Source: Dehalococcoidales bacterium
GTDB lineage: Bacteria > Chloroflexota > Dehalococcoidia > Dehalococcoidales > RBG-16-60-22
DNA: 7,312 bases
Direction of reading: 5' to 3'
Assembly (NCBI GenBank): GCA_030628245.1
Contig: DAOVRI010000081.1
Coordinates: 1-7,312, forward strand
This document shows positions 1 through 5,808 of the stretch, piece after piece. A program made the position numbers and the translations under genes. The notes under the pieces are model-generated. The model did not search any database. It saw only the letters and a program-made list of their open reading frames with translations, and was not told the DNA's origin. Positions within the stretch are counted from its first letter, which is position 1. Every line of letters starts with the position of its first letter.

Positions 1-861
1 CATCAGGGTAAGTTCAGCGCCGGCTCTCCAGGCCATGGCCACGCCGTCGCCGGTCGAGTTACGGGAACGGAAGGTATTATAACCGGCCAGCTCCGTATTC
101 AACATCCACAGAGAAAAGTCGCCGGCAGTGGCCAGCACGGCGGCTCTCGACTTAAAGACCATGAATTCGCCGGTGCGGTTGCTAAAGCCCGTAGCCCCAA
201 CCACCCTGGCTCCCTGGATGCCTCCTTCGGTCAGCAGGCTGGTAACCATGACTCTGTCGTAGATTTTAACGCCCAGACGTTTGCATTCCTTCTTTAGAGC
301 GGGTTTGAAGGTCGTTCCCCAGATACGTATCACAACCTCCGTGGAGTGGTCAGGGCTGACGCGGGGTGAAAATATAAATTTGGTATCGTCATACCTGCCT
401 TCGGCCCCCTTGTATTCGTCGTCGACGTCCCTGATTTTGCCGCCCATCTGTTCCATTTCAAGGAGGGTGTCGTAGTTTTCACGGCATTGAATCTGGGTTC
501 CGATGCCGTTACTATATGGATACTTGACAGGGTCCTTCTGCAGCGTTCCCAGGATACCCGGATACTCGGTCATTTTTTTAGCCCATTCATCGGGGTCGAC
601 CTTGGAGTGAGGATTGGCGGGAACGTGGCACCAGTGGTCGCACCCCGGTCCCCCGGCACCGCTTCTGATAGTGTCCCCCTTCTCCACCAGGGCAACTCTA
701 ACGCCCTTCCTGGCGGCGCTGATAGCCGCCCAGCATCCGGCGATGCCACCACCGATAACCAGGACATCGGTTTCGATTTCTTGCTCCTGGTCATAGCGTA
801 TTGGGTATGGCCAGGGTGGTGCCTTACCTTCCTTTTCCAGAAAATCATGCCATTTAGTCAT
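1..861 (-). CDS. FAD-dependent oxidoreductase, fumarate reductase/succinate dehydrogenase flavoprotein-like (partial, C-terminus off the left edge)
   Basis: An open frame of 287 codons reads from the ATG at 861 to the left edge without a stop. The start is supported by GGAGG at about 871-875, 8 nt upstream; the ATG at 866 hits a stop after two codons. After a charged and proline-rich leader, residues 32-61 form the dinucleotide-binding Rossmann fold, with GGGIAG at 37-42 and the ribose-binding acidic residue E60 ending the second strand. Near the right end of the fragment, residues 270-283 (TGDG then MAWRAGAE) match the conserved TGDGxxMAxxAGA block of the FAD_binding_2 family, which includes fumarate reductase, succinate dehydrogenase, AprA and 3-ketosteroid dehydrogenases. 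A CDHWCH segment around residues 74-79 may belong to the capping region. No signal peptide is seen, so it is probably cytoplasmic. Family members are usually 450-700 residues long, so about half is missing, including most of the catalytic region. The substrate cannot be named. It is divergent from the URO-D-like gene. Confidence 0.88.
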   Translation of the reverse strand, partial: MTKWHDFLEKEGKAPPWPYPIRYDQEQEIETDVLVIGGGIAGCWAAISAARKGVRVALVEKGDTIRSGAGGPGCDHWCHVPANPHSKVDPDEWAKKMTEYPGILGTLQKDPVKYPYSNGIGTQIQCRENYDTLLEMEQMGGKIRDVDDEYKGAEGRYDDTKFIFSPRVSPDHSTEVVIRIWGTTFKPALKKECKRLGVKIYDRVMVTSLLTEGGIQGARVVGATGFSNRTGEFMVFKSRAAVLATAGDFSLWMLNTELAGYNTFRSRNSTGDGVAMAWRAGAELTLM

Positions 862-912
862 GTCATTAACCTCCTCTCCAATCTACTCTGATAAAATATG
901 CGGTTGTTTATG

Positions 913-941
913 ATTTTACTCCTTTTCCGGGATGTAACCAA
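913..941 (-). promoter_or_regulatory. Possible sigma-70 promoter for the flavoprotein gene
   Basis: On the minus strand TTGGTT (941-936) is followed by a 17-nt spacer and TAAAAT (918-913). The -10 has 5 of 6 consensus bases and the -35 has 3 of 6. Transcription would begin near 906, giving a leader of about 45 nt that includes the GGAGG ribosome-binding site. The spacing is ideal, but the region is AT-rich, so chance matches are likely. Confidence 0.4.
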
Positions 942-988
942 GTTTCCTAGATTAGAAAATTCAAATTTATTAATAATACTTGGCAGGC

Positions 989-1002
989 CGTACTTAAATA
1001 CG
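989..1002. promoter_or_regulatory. Imperfect palindrome in the divergent spacer, possible operator
   Basis: CGTACTTAAATACG is symmetric at 12 of 14 positions (CGTA-n-TTAA-n-TACG). It sits roughly midway between the two divergent genes, upstream of both possible promoters, where a shared regulator could act. No regulator gene is visible in the window and the site is not assigned to a known family. Confidence 0.3.
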
Positions 1003-1021
1003 CTGGCGGCGACTTTCATTT

Positions 1022-1030
1022 TGTTATAAA
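1022..1030 (+). promoter_or_regulatory. Weak extended -10 candidate for the URO-D-like gene
   Basis: TGTTATAAA combines an extended -10 TG, one base, and TATAAA (5 of 6 matches). No good -35 lies 16-18 nt upstream. Transcription would start near 1037 and leave a leader of about 93 nt. Other AT-rich matches exist in this spacer, so the choice is uncertain. Confidence 0.25.
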
Positions 1031-1129
1031 ATATTGCAGCCTACATCATTTACAGTTGTCCATTTTCATACCGATTTATTTATTTTATTTACTGGCCTGG
1101 TAATTAATACTGGAAGAAAGAGCAATAAA

Positions 1130-2377
1130 ATGGAAAAAACAGCACGGCAAATCCGCAACGAAAGAGAAAAAAGAATAACGGACGCCATTCGGCTCAGGAT
1201 ACCCGACAGGGTCCCGATTATCTGCGCGATGGGCTACTTCCCCACCAAATATACCGGCGTACCCTGTGCCGCCGCCTATTATGACTATGATGCCTGGTAC
1301 GATGCGTATCAGAAGACTCTGCGGGACTTCCAGCCGGATATGATTTTCCAGCAAGGATTTATGCCGGGGAAAGCCCTGGAAATTTTAAACCCAAAACAGA
1401 TGAGATGGCCGGGATACGGCGTCGAACCTTATCAGGGTCACCAGGCCATCGAAATCGATAATATGAAGGCAGACGAATTCGACCAGTACATGAATGACCC
1501 ATCCGACTACATGCTGCGGGTGTTCATGTCCCGCACCAGCGAGAACCTGGAAGGCCTTTCACTGCTGCCGAGATTATCCGATCTGGGCTTAGGCCCGATG
1601 GGCATACAAATGCTGGCGCTAGCTTTTGCCGAACCGAAACTGGTAAAAGCCGTCCGGACCCTCCAGAAAGCCGGTCGCGAAATGCGAAGGTGGCGCTCCA
1701 AGATACAGAAATTCAATAAAATGATACTCGACATGGGCTTTCCACAGTATTTTCAGGGCGCCGCGATGCCACCTTACGATGTACTTTCACATTCCATGCG
1801 GGGAATGAGCGGCACCATGTTCGACATGTTCCGCCAGCCTGATAAGCTTATTGAACTTTGTGAATTCGTTCTGAAGAAGACACTTGAAAGACCGATGCCC
1901 CAACCGAATGAGTACGGGAACATCAGGATGTTTATGACCGTTACGCGAGGTTCGGATGACTTTCTTTCCAAGAAACAGTTCGATACTTTCTACTGGCCCA
2001 CGTTTAAAAAGCTTGTCATGACGCTTATCGAACGGGGAGCGACACCCTGCATCTTTTTCGAGGGCAACTTCACTTCACGGCTGGGATACCTGCTCGAGTT
2101 TCCTAAAGGAAGATTGCTCGCGCGCTTTGATACGACGGACATTTTCAGGGCTAAGGAAGTCCTGAAAGACCATGTTTGTATCGAGGGGAATGTTCCATCT
2201 TCACTGCTGCAGGTGGGAACGGTCCAGGATGTAAAAGACCACTGCAAGAAACTCATTGACGTCGTTGGGAATGGCGGTGGCTATATTCTATCGCCGCGGA
2301 GTTCCACCGATGAGGTTAATCCAGAAAACCTGAAAGCCATGATTGAATATACTAAAGAATACGGTTTGTACAAGTAG
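1130..2377 (+). CDS. Uroporphyrinogen decarboxylase (URO-D) family protein, corrinoid methyltransferase-like
   Basis: I place the start at ATG 1130 (415 aa), behind a purine-rich GGAAGAAAG at 1112-1120. The frame is open upstream to a TTG at 1034, but that 32-residue extension has no ribosome-binding site and looks unlike the family. The protein begins with a basic helix and an RIPDRVPI segment (23-30), typical of URO-D-like proteins. The C-terminal half has the family pattern: an EGN segment (311-313), LLEFPKGRLLARFDTTDI (321-338), CIEGNVPSSLLQVGT (350-364), GGGYILSPRSS (382-392) and a final NPENLKAMIEYTKEYG helix (397-412). Relatives are either heme-pathway decarboxylases or MtaA/MtbA-type methyltransferases moving methyl groups between corrinoid proteins and thiols. 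The neighbours include no heme genes, so a methyl-transfer or unknown catabolic role is more likely. The HxC and later Cys that bind zinc in MtaA-type enzymes appear to be replaced (FFE at 309-311; no Cys in 382-392). Cytoplasmic. The family is firm; the reaction is not known. Confidence 0.88.
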   Translation: MEKTARQIRNEREKRITDAIRLRIPDRVPIICAMGYFPTKYTGVPCAAAYYDYDAWYDAYQKTLRDFQPDMIFQQGFMPGKALEILNPKQMRWPGYGVEPYQGHQAIEIDNMKADEFDQYMNDPSDYMLRVFMSRTSENLEGLSLLPRLSDLGLGPMGIQMLALAFAEPKLVKAVRTLQKAGREMRRWRSKIQKFNKMILDMGFPQYFQGAAMPPYDVLSHSMRGMSGTMFDMFRQPDKLIELCEFVLKKTLERPMPQPNEYGNIRMFMTVTRGSDDFLSKKQFDTFYWPTFKKLVMTLIERGATPCIFFEGNFTSRLGYLLEFPKGRLLARFDTTDIFRAKEVLKDHVCIEGNVPSSLLQVGTVQDVKDHCKKLIDVVGNGGGYILSPRSSTDEVNPENLKAMIEYTKEYGLYK

Positions 2378-2603
2378 GTATAACCGATACGTCTATCTGG
2401 TCTATTCCTGTGACGCTGAGAGTTTTTTGGGACATCATGGCGCCTATTTCAGCATAAGGTATTTTTACTTCAGGCAATGCCGGTTTGCCGCTGGAACCCA
2501 TAGTAATGGCACCGGCTCCGTTTCTGTTGCTTCTTGGGCGCTTCCTGGATTGTGACGAGCACCAGGTTGTAGATTAAAATGCGTGAGGATTTACCATAAT
2601 ATG
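2378..2603. other. Spacer without a supported gene
   Basis: Between the URO-D-like stop and the cupin promoter I see no gene with a credible start and ribosome-binding site, and no clear intrinsic terminator. A minus-strand frame from ATG 2501 to a stop at 2352 (49 codons) has a moderately protein-like composition, but it lacks a ribosome-binding site and overlaps the end of the URO-D-like gene. It could be a decayed remnant or chance. Confidence 0.4.
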
Positions 2604-2612
2604 TGCTATAAT
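2604..2612 (+). promoter_or_regulatory. Extended -10 promoter for the double-cupin gene
   Basis: TGCTATAAT is a perfect extended -10 element: TG, one base, TATAAT. The best upstream hexamer (GTGAGG, 2583-2588, 18-nt spacer) matches TTGACA at only 3 of 6 positions, which is usual where an extended -10 compensates. Transcription would begin near 2619, about 40 nt before the start codon, so the cupin gene probably has its own promoter. Confidence 0.55.
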
Positions 2613-2658
2613 CTCATCAACACTTTCTCTAATATAACAACCAGGAGGAAAATATAAA

Positions 2659-3606
2659 GTGGCTATGTTAAAGTACTCAAAGTATATAGTTACTGACCCC
2701 AAGCCCGTTCCCTCGGACCTTAAGGAAAAATTTGAAACCGAGCGGCGTAGAAGAAAGTCCACGATTCAATCGACCCACCTGCTAACAGTGGACGACGAGA
2801 TAATAAAAGACTTTTTTTACGTAGACTGTAACTGGCTCTGGAAGGGGTCTGCGGAAGATACCGCCGAGGAATCCCATGCCCACGACTTTGATGAGGTCAT
2901 CGGATTCATCGGGTCCAACCGGGAAGATCCGCACGACCTTGGGGGAGAAATAACTATCTGGCTGGATGATGAAAAGCAGGTCCTTACTAAAAGCTGCCTG
3001 ATATTTATACCTGCTGGTATCAGGCACTGCCCGATTCGATTCAACAGGATAGACCAACCAGTTTTTTTTGTGACTATATCGCCTGCCAAGAGGTATAGCA
3101 GGATATCCGAAGATGGCAAGGCGTCATTAGCAACGTCGGAAATCAAACCTGGTAAAAATTTGGCAGCACCCAAATACACCATTATTACCGAAACCAAAGA
3201 CAGATTTACTGTTGCTGCGTCCGGCACACCCCCGCCACGTCCAACCAACTCCACGCTTAAGAGTGCCCGCATTCTGCATCTGGAAGACGATATGGCCAAA
3301 GGCTCTTTCTACGTGGACTTCGTTTGGATATATGAAGGCAGTGGTGCGGCACCGGCACCGGAGCATAGCCACGAGTGGGAAGAGGTCATCGCGATGATAG
3401 GGGCCGACCCCGAGAACCCGCGCGACCTGGGGGGTACAATGAGTATCGTACTCGGGGATGAAACACATACCATAACGAAGAGCTCACTTGTATGCATACC
3501 AAGGGGTTTGAAACATTGTCCGTGGAAGTTTATAGACATTAAAAAACCCACATTGGTCTTCACTGCGGGACCGTCGGGAATGTATACGGGTTCACACACG
3601 AAATAG
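2659..3606 (+). CDS. Tandem (two-domain) cupin protein
   Basis: The 315-residue protein starts at GTG 2659, which lies 10 nt after AGGAGG (2643-2648). The ATG two codons later would be 16 nt from that site, so GTG is preferred. It consists of two homologous halves with a period of 163-164 residues. Half one has H73, H75, E79 and H123; half two has H236, H238, E242 and H286. These fit cupin motif 1 (HxHx3E) and motif 2 (PxGxxH), the usual ligands for Fe, Mn, Ni or Zn. Both halves also share FYVD, DLGG, an LTKS/ITKS strand and HCP after the last His (C124, C287), and even the Lys-Tyr before each domain (8-9 and 172-173). A Pro-rich linker (about 187-198) joins them. No signal peptide or DNA-binding domain is present, so a cytoplasmic enzyme or binding protein is likely: dioxygenase, isomerase and small-molecule sensor are all possible. 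Function is unassigned. Confidence 0.85.
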   Translation: MAMLKYSKYIVTDPKPVPSDLKEKFETERRRRKSTIQSTHLLTVDDEIIKDFFYVDCNWLWKGSAEDTAEESHAHDFDEVIGFIGSNREDPHDLGGEITIWLDDEKQVLTKSCLIFIPAGIRHCPIRFNRIDQPVFFVTISPAKRYSRISEDGKASLATSEIKPGKNLAAPKYTIITETKDRFTVAASGTPPPRPTNSTLKSARILHLEDDMAKGSFYVDFVWIYEGSGAAPAPEHSHEWEEVIAMIGADPENPRDLGGTMSIVLGDETHTITKSSLVCIPRGLKHCPWKFIDIKKPTLVFTAGPSGMYTGSHTK

Positions 3607-3703
3607 TAATAAACCCTCGCGAACTGATGGCATGCCCCCACAAAGGATAAATCAATTAAAAAGGGTATCAACACCTACCGTACAGTATCAGCAGAACACG
3701 TGT

Positions 3704-3732
3704 TTGACATTTCAAAAAATGTAGAATATAGT
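3704..3732 (+). promoter_or_regulatory. Strong sigma-70 promoter of the binding-protein gene
   Basis: A perfect TTGACA (3704-3709) is followed by exactly 17 nt and TATAGT (3727-3732), one base from consensus. This is the best promoter in the window. Transcription would begin near 3739, giving a leader of about 115 nt that contains several dyads before the GGAGG at 3845-3849. It implies independent, high-level transcription of the lipoprotein gene. Confidence 0.72.
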
Positions 3733-3742
3733 ATATTAAACC

Positions 3743-3774
3743 TGAAATGATAATCATCGTATATGATAATATAC
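3743..3774. promoter_or_regulatory. Paired palindromes just downstream of the promoter, Fur-box-like operator candidate
   Basis: ATGATAATCAT (3747-3757) is a perfect odd palindrome. GTATAT-GATA-ATATAC (3759-3774) is a perfect 6-bp inverted repeat with a 4-nt loop. The octamer ATGATAAT occurs in both, 16 bp apart. By hand alignment, 3743-3761 matches 13 of 19 positions of the classical Fur consensus, including an unbroken core of 12. Its position at about +4 to +35 would suit a repressor. The region is AT-rich and no regulator is in view, so the Fur-family link is a guess. Confidence 0.35.
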
Positions 3775-3854
3775 TTCATAACATGGGTAATTCTGTACGT
3801 ACTGATGGAGCCCATTGGGTAATACCCTGAATCTAAATTAATGAGGAGGGAAAA

Positions 3855-5516
3855 ATGAAAAGACTATTACTAATCCCGTTAATCCTGGTACTTGCAGTTG
3901 GCATGGTTTTTGGCAGCTGCGCTGAACCAGAACCAGAACCGGCACCAGCGCCAGCGCCGGCACCAGCCCCAGCCCCGGCACCAGAGAAACCAGCACCAGC
4001 CCCGGCACCAGAGAAACCAGCACCGGCACCAGCACCGGCACCAGCACCAGCACCAGCCCCGTATGGCACGCTCCGTGTCGCCATGAGCGATTTTGGAGAG
4101 GAGACCTTCGACCCGAACAACAACATCGCAACCTGGTATCTCTTTTATGACTCCGTAATGAACTGGGGCCCCGATGGGAATCTCGTGGGAGAGGCGGCTG
4201 AAAGCTGGACAATAAGTGATGACGGACTGACCTGGACATTCAAGGTCCGTGAGGGAATGACATTCCACAATGGCGACCCGGTTACATCCGCCGATTTCTC
4301 CTACAGCATTAAACGGTTCATGGCCCCGGACTCGACGAATCCGTGGGCTCCCCGTGTTCGCGAGAACTATGCCGGCATGTCCACTCCTGATAAGTACACC
4401 TATATACATAAGACCAAGACTCCCGAGCTTACCCTGGTAGCTTCCTGGGCCGCCCCCCTGCCGATTTTACCCAGTAAGTATATCCAGGAAGTCGGATTTG
4501 ATTATTTTCTCGAACACCCGATCGGGTCCGGACCGTGGAGTTTCGTCGAATACACTCCGGAAACCAACATAATATTCGAGGCGTTCGATGACTACTGGGA
4601 CGGAGCGCCCTACTTCGAGACGCTTGAGTGTATTCAGGTGCCGGAAGAGGCGACTAGGGTTGCCATGCTCAAGCGGGACGAGATCGATCTCATTCAGGTG
4701 ACTATGGACAGGACAGTCGAGCTGAGGGACGAAGGTTACCGCCTGCAGGAACTCGGCCTGCCTACTATATCCATCTACGCTTTCCAGGGCACCTGGATGA
4801 CAGACGGGCCGACAGGGGATGTAAGGATACGTCAGGCGATGTCCTACGCCATTAACCGGCAGGAAGTAATCGATACTTACTTCCATGGACTGGGATACCC
4901 GGGCTGCTTCTGGTTCATGACCGAGCTCACCTGGGGATACGACCCGGCATTGGATGCTGACCCCTACGACCCGGAACTGGCAAGGCAGTTAATAGAAGAA
5001 GCCGGGTATCCCGATGCATTCGCCACCCCGACAATTCATTTATACACCCCGGCTCAATGGTCAGAGGAGATGCTGATATGCCAGGGCTACTGGGAGGAGA
5101 TAGGCCTAGACGTCGAAGTACAGATTGTCGAAATGGGCAAGTTCTTTGACCTGATGTTTTCCAGGGCGGACAGCCCGGATGCTGAATGTGTCGGGCAAAT
5201 CTGGTCGTGGATAAACCCGAGCGTAAACCAGAATGTCTACCACTCGTCCAACATGTTCACTTCGCTGGGGGTACATACTACGGCCAACGACCCGGAAATG
5301 GACGTCCTTTATGACCAGGTGCTTGCCGAGACTAATCTAGAGAGGCAGGAGCAGCTCTGGTCGGAATTCATGGTAAGAGGACACGGTATGTGGATAGTTA
5401 CGGGTATGTGGCAAGTGCCCGGCTACTGGGTGACGAGTGAGTATCTCGGCGAATTTACCAAGAGAGCCTACCTCACCTATCAAGAATGTTTTGACGGAAT
5501 TAAACACGCGGAATAA
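3855..5516 (+). CDS. ABC transporter solute-binding lipoprotein, family 5 (oligopeptide/dipeptide/nickel type)
   Basis: The 553-residue protein starts at ATG 3855, 5 nt after GGAGG. Residues 1-21 are a lipoprotein signal peptide (MKR, a hydrophobic stretch, then FGSC) with C22 as the lipidated residue; Phe at -3 is a little unusual for a lipobox. Residues 24-69 are a Pro-Ala linker with Glu-Pro and two Glu-Lys insertions, which should hold the domain away from the membrane. From about residue 71 the SBP_bac_5 fold begins; its hallmark lies at 114-148 (AAESW, DDGLTWTFKVREG, FHNGDPVTSADF). Later GSGPWSF and VRIRQAMSYAINRQEV segments and a C-terminal lobe complete a typical full-length protein. 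It captures substrate outside the membrane and hands it to the two permeases encoded downstream. Family 5 members bind peptides, nickel, heme, sugars or opines, so the ligand is unknown. It has its own strong promoter and a stem-loop behind it. Confidence 0.93.
   Translation: MKRLLLIPLILVLAVGMVFGSCAEPEPEPAPAPAPAPAPAPAPEKPAPAPAPEKPAPAPAPAPAPAPAPYGTLRVAMSDFGEETFDPNNNIATWYLFYDSVMNWGPDGNLVGEAAESWTISDDGLTWTFKVREGMTFHNGDPVTSADFSYSIKRFMAPDSTNPWAPRVRENYAGMSTPDKYTYIHKTKTPELTLVASWAAPLPILPSKYIQEVGFDYFLEHPIGSGPWSFVEYTPETNIIFEAFDDYWDGAPYFETLECIQVPEEATRVAMLKRDEIDLIQVTMDRTVELRDEGYRLQELGLPTISIYAFQGTWMTDGPTGDVRIRQAMSYAINRQEVIDTYFHGLGYPGCFWFMTELTWGYDPALDADPYDPELARQLIEEAGYPDAFATPTIHLYTPAQWSEEMLICQGYWEEIGLDVEVQIVEMGKFFDLMFSRADSPDAECVGQIWSWINPSVNQNVYHSSNMFTSLGVHTTANDPEMDVLYDQVLAETNLERQEQLWSEFMVRGHGMWIVTGMWQVPGYWVTSEYLGEFTKRAYLTYQECFDGIKHAE
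3924..4061 (+). repeat. Low-complexity Pro-Ala coding repeat (linker of the lipoprotein)
   Basis: This stretch encodes residues 24-69 as runs of GCN-CCN (Ala-Pro), starting with three Glu-Pro pairs. Inside it, 3975-4001 and 4002-4028 are two adjacent 27-nt units that agree at 25 of 27 positions, each encoding PAPEKPAPA. The hexanucleotide pattern could change length by replication slippage in whole codons, so the linker may vary between strains without breaking the frame. Synonymous third bases differ along the run, so it is not a pure microsatellite. Confidence 0.85.
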
Positions 5517-5521
5517 TTTAC

Positions 5522-5536
5522 AGCCTGTGTAAGGCT
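5522..5536 (+). other. Small hairpin after the binding-protein stop
   Basis: AGCCT (5522-5526) and AGGCT (5532-5536) form a perfect 5-bp stem with a 5-nt loop, starting six bases after the stop codon. It is short and may be chance, but it is the first of three inverted repeats in the spacer. Confidence 0.3.
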
Positions 5537-5563
5537 AAAGATTTGGTTCATGACTAGGAACAG

Positions 5564-5598
5564 GGGTTCCGGAGGAGGTGTCAATCCCTCCGGAACCC
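5564..5598 (+). terminator. Strong 12-bp stem-loop behind the binding-protein gene (partial terminator or mRNA stabiliser)
   Basis: GGGTTCCGGAGG (5564-5575) pairs perfectly with CCTCCGGAACCC (5587-5598) around an 11-nt loop; a G-T pair can extend it. It begins 48 nt after the stop codon. It is GC-rich enough to be very stable, but CTCATCG follows rather than a T-run, so full intrinsic termination is doubtful. In transporter operons such a hairpin between binding protein and permease genes often protects the upstream mRNA and lowers downstream expression. That role is inferred here from position. Confidence 0.7.
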
Positions 5599-5613
5599 TC
5601 ATCGTGGGTAATT

Positions 5614-5632
5614 CAGATTCGGTTTGAATCTG
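5614..5632 (+). other. Second hairpin in the binding protein-permease spacer
   Basis: CAGATTC (5614-5620) and GAATCTG (5626-5632) form a perfect 7-bp stem around a 5-nt loop. It is followed by GTTGTTGCTT, which is only moderately T-rich. Together with the larger stem-loop 15 nt upstream it could make a compound terminator or an RNA-decay barrier. Confidence 0.5.
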
Positions 5633-5672
5633 GTTGTTGCTTAATCTCATGCTGATTATCGCCGCATGTGGC

Positions 5673-5702
5673 TTGACATTTTGATGATATTTCGGGGATA
5701 TT
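5673..5702 (+). promoter_or_regulatory. Candidate promoter for the permease genes
   Basis: A perfect TTGACA (5673-5678) is followed by an 18-nt spacer and GATATT (5697-5702), which matches TATAAT at 4 of 6 positions. Transcription would start near 5709, about 100 nt before the first permease. It lies after the hairpins, so the permeases could be transcribed separately from the binding protein. The weak -10 limits confidence. Confidence 0.4.
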
Positions 5703-5808
5703 AGAGCACAAGTATTTATTCCTGGCGGCCGTTGAAGGGTGCGCAGTCTGCAAGATACACCATGCAAGTTTTAATTCAGGTCATCACGGGTATTGAGGGA
5801 AATAGCGA

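Noticed and set aside
487..891. Plus-strand frame of 134 codons opposite the flavoprotein
   Set aside because: The minus strand encodes a clear FAD-binding protein here; the plus frame has no ribosome-binding site and no protein family features.
1034..1129. N-terminal extension of the URO-D-like gene from a TTG
   Set aside because: No ribosome-binding site precedes the TTG, the added 32 residues do not resemble the family, and ATG 1130 has a purine-rich site and a typical N-terminus.
2352..2501. Minus-strand frame of 49 codons after the URO-D-like gene
   Set aside because: It has no ribosome-binding site, overlaps the neighbouring gene's 3' end and matches no family I recognise. A decayed remnant is possible but not supportable.
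2817..3674. Several minus-strand frames opposite the cupin gene
   Set aside because: They mirror the codon pattern of the duplicated cupin, and none has a supported start.
3924..4061. Short repeats resembling a CRISPR-like or minisatellite array
   Set aside because: The repetition is in-frame Ala-Pro coding sequence without unique spacers.
3833..4409. Long minus-strand frames rich in Gly-Ala, Leu-Val or Trp-Cys opposite the lipoprotein
   Set aside because: They are shadows of the Ala-Pro coding repeat, which leaves all frames open on the opposite strand.
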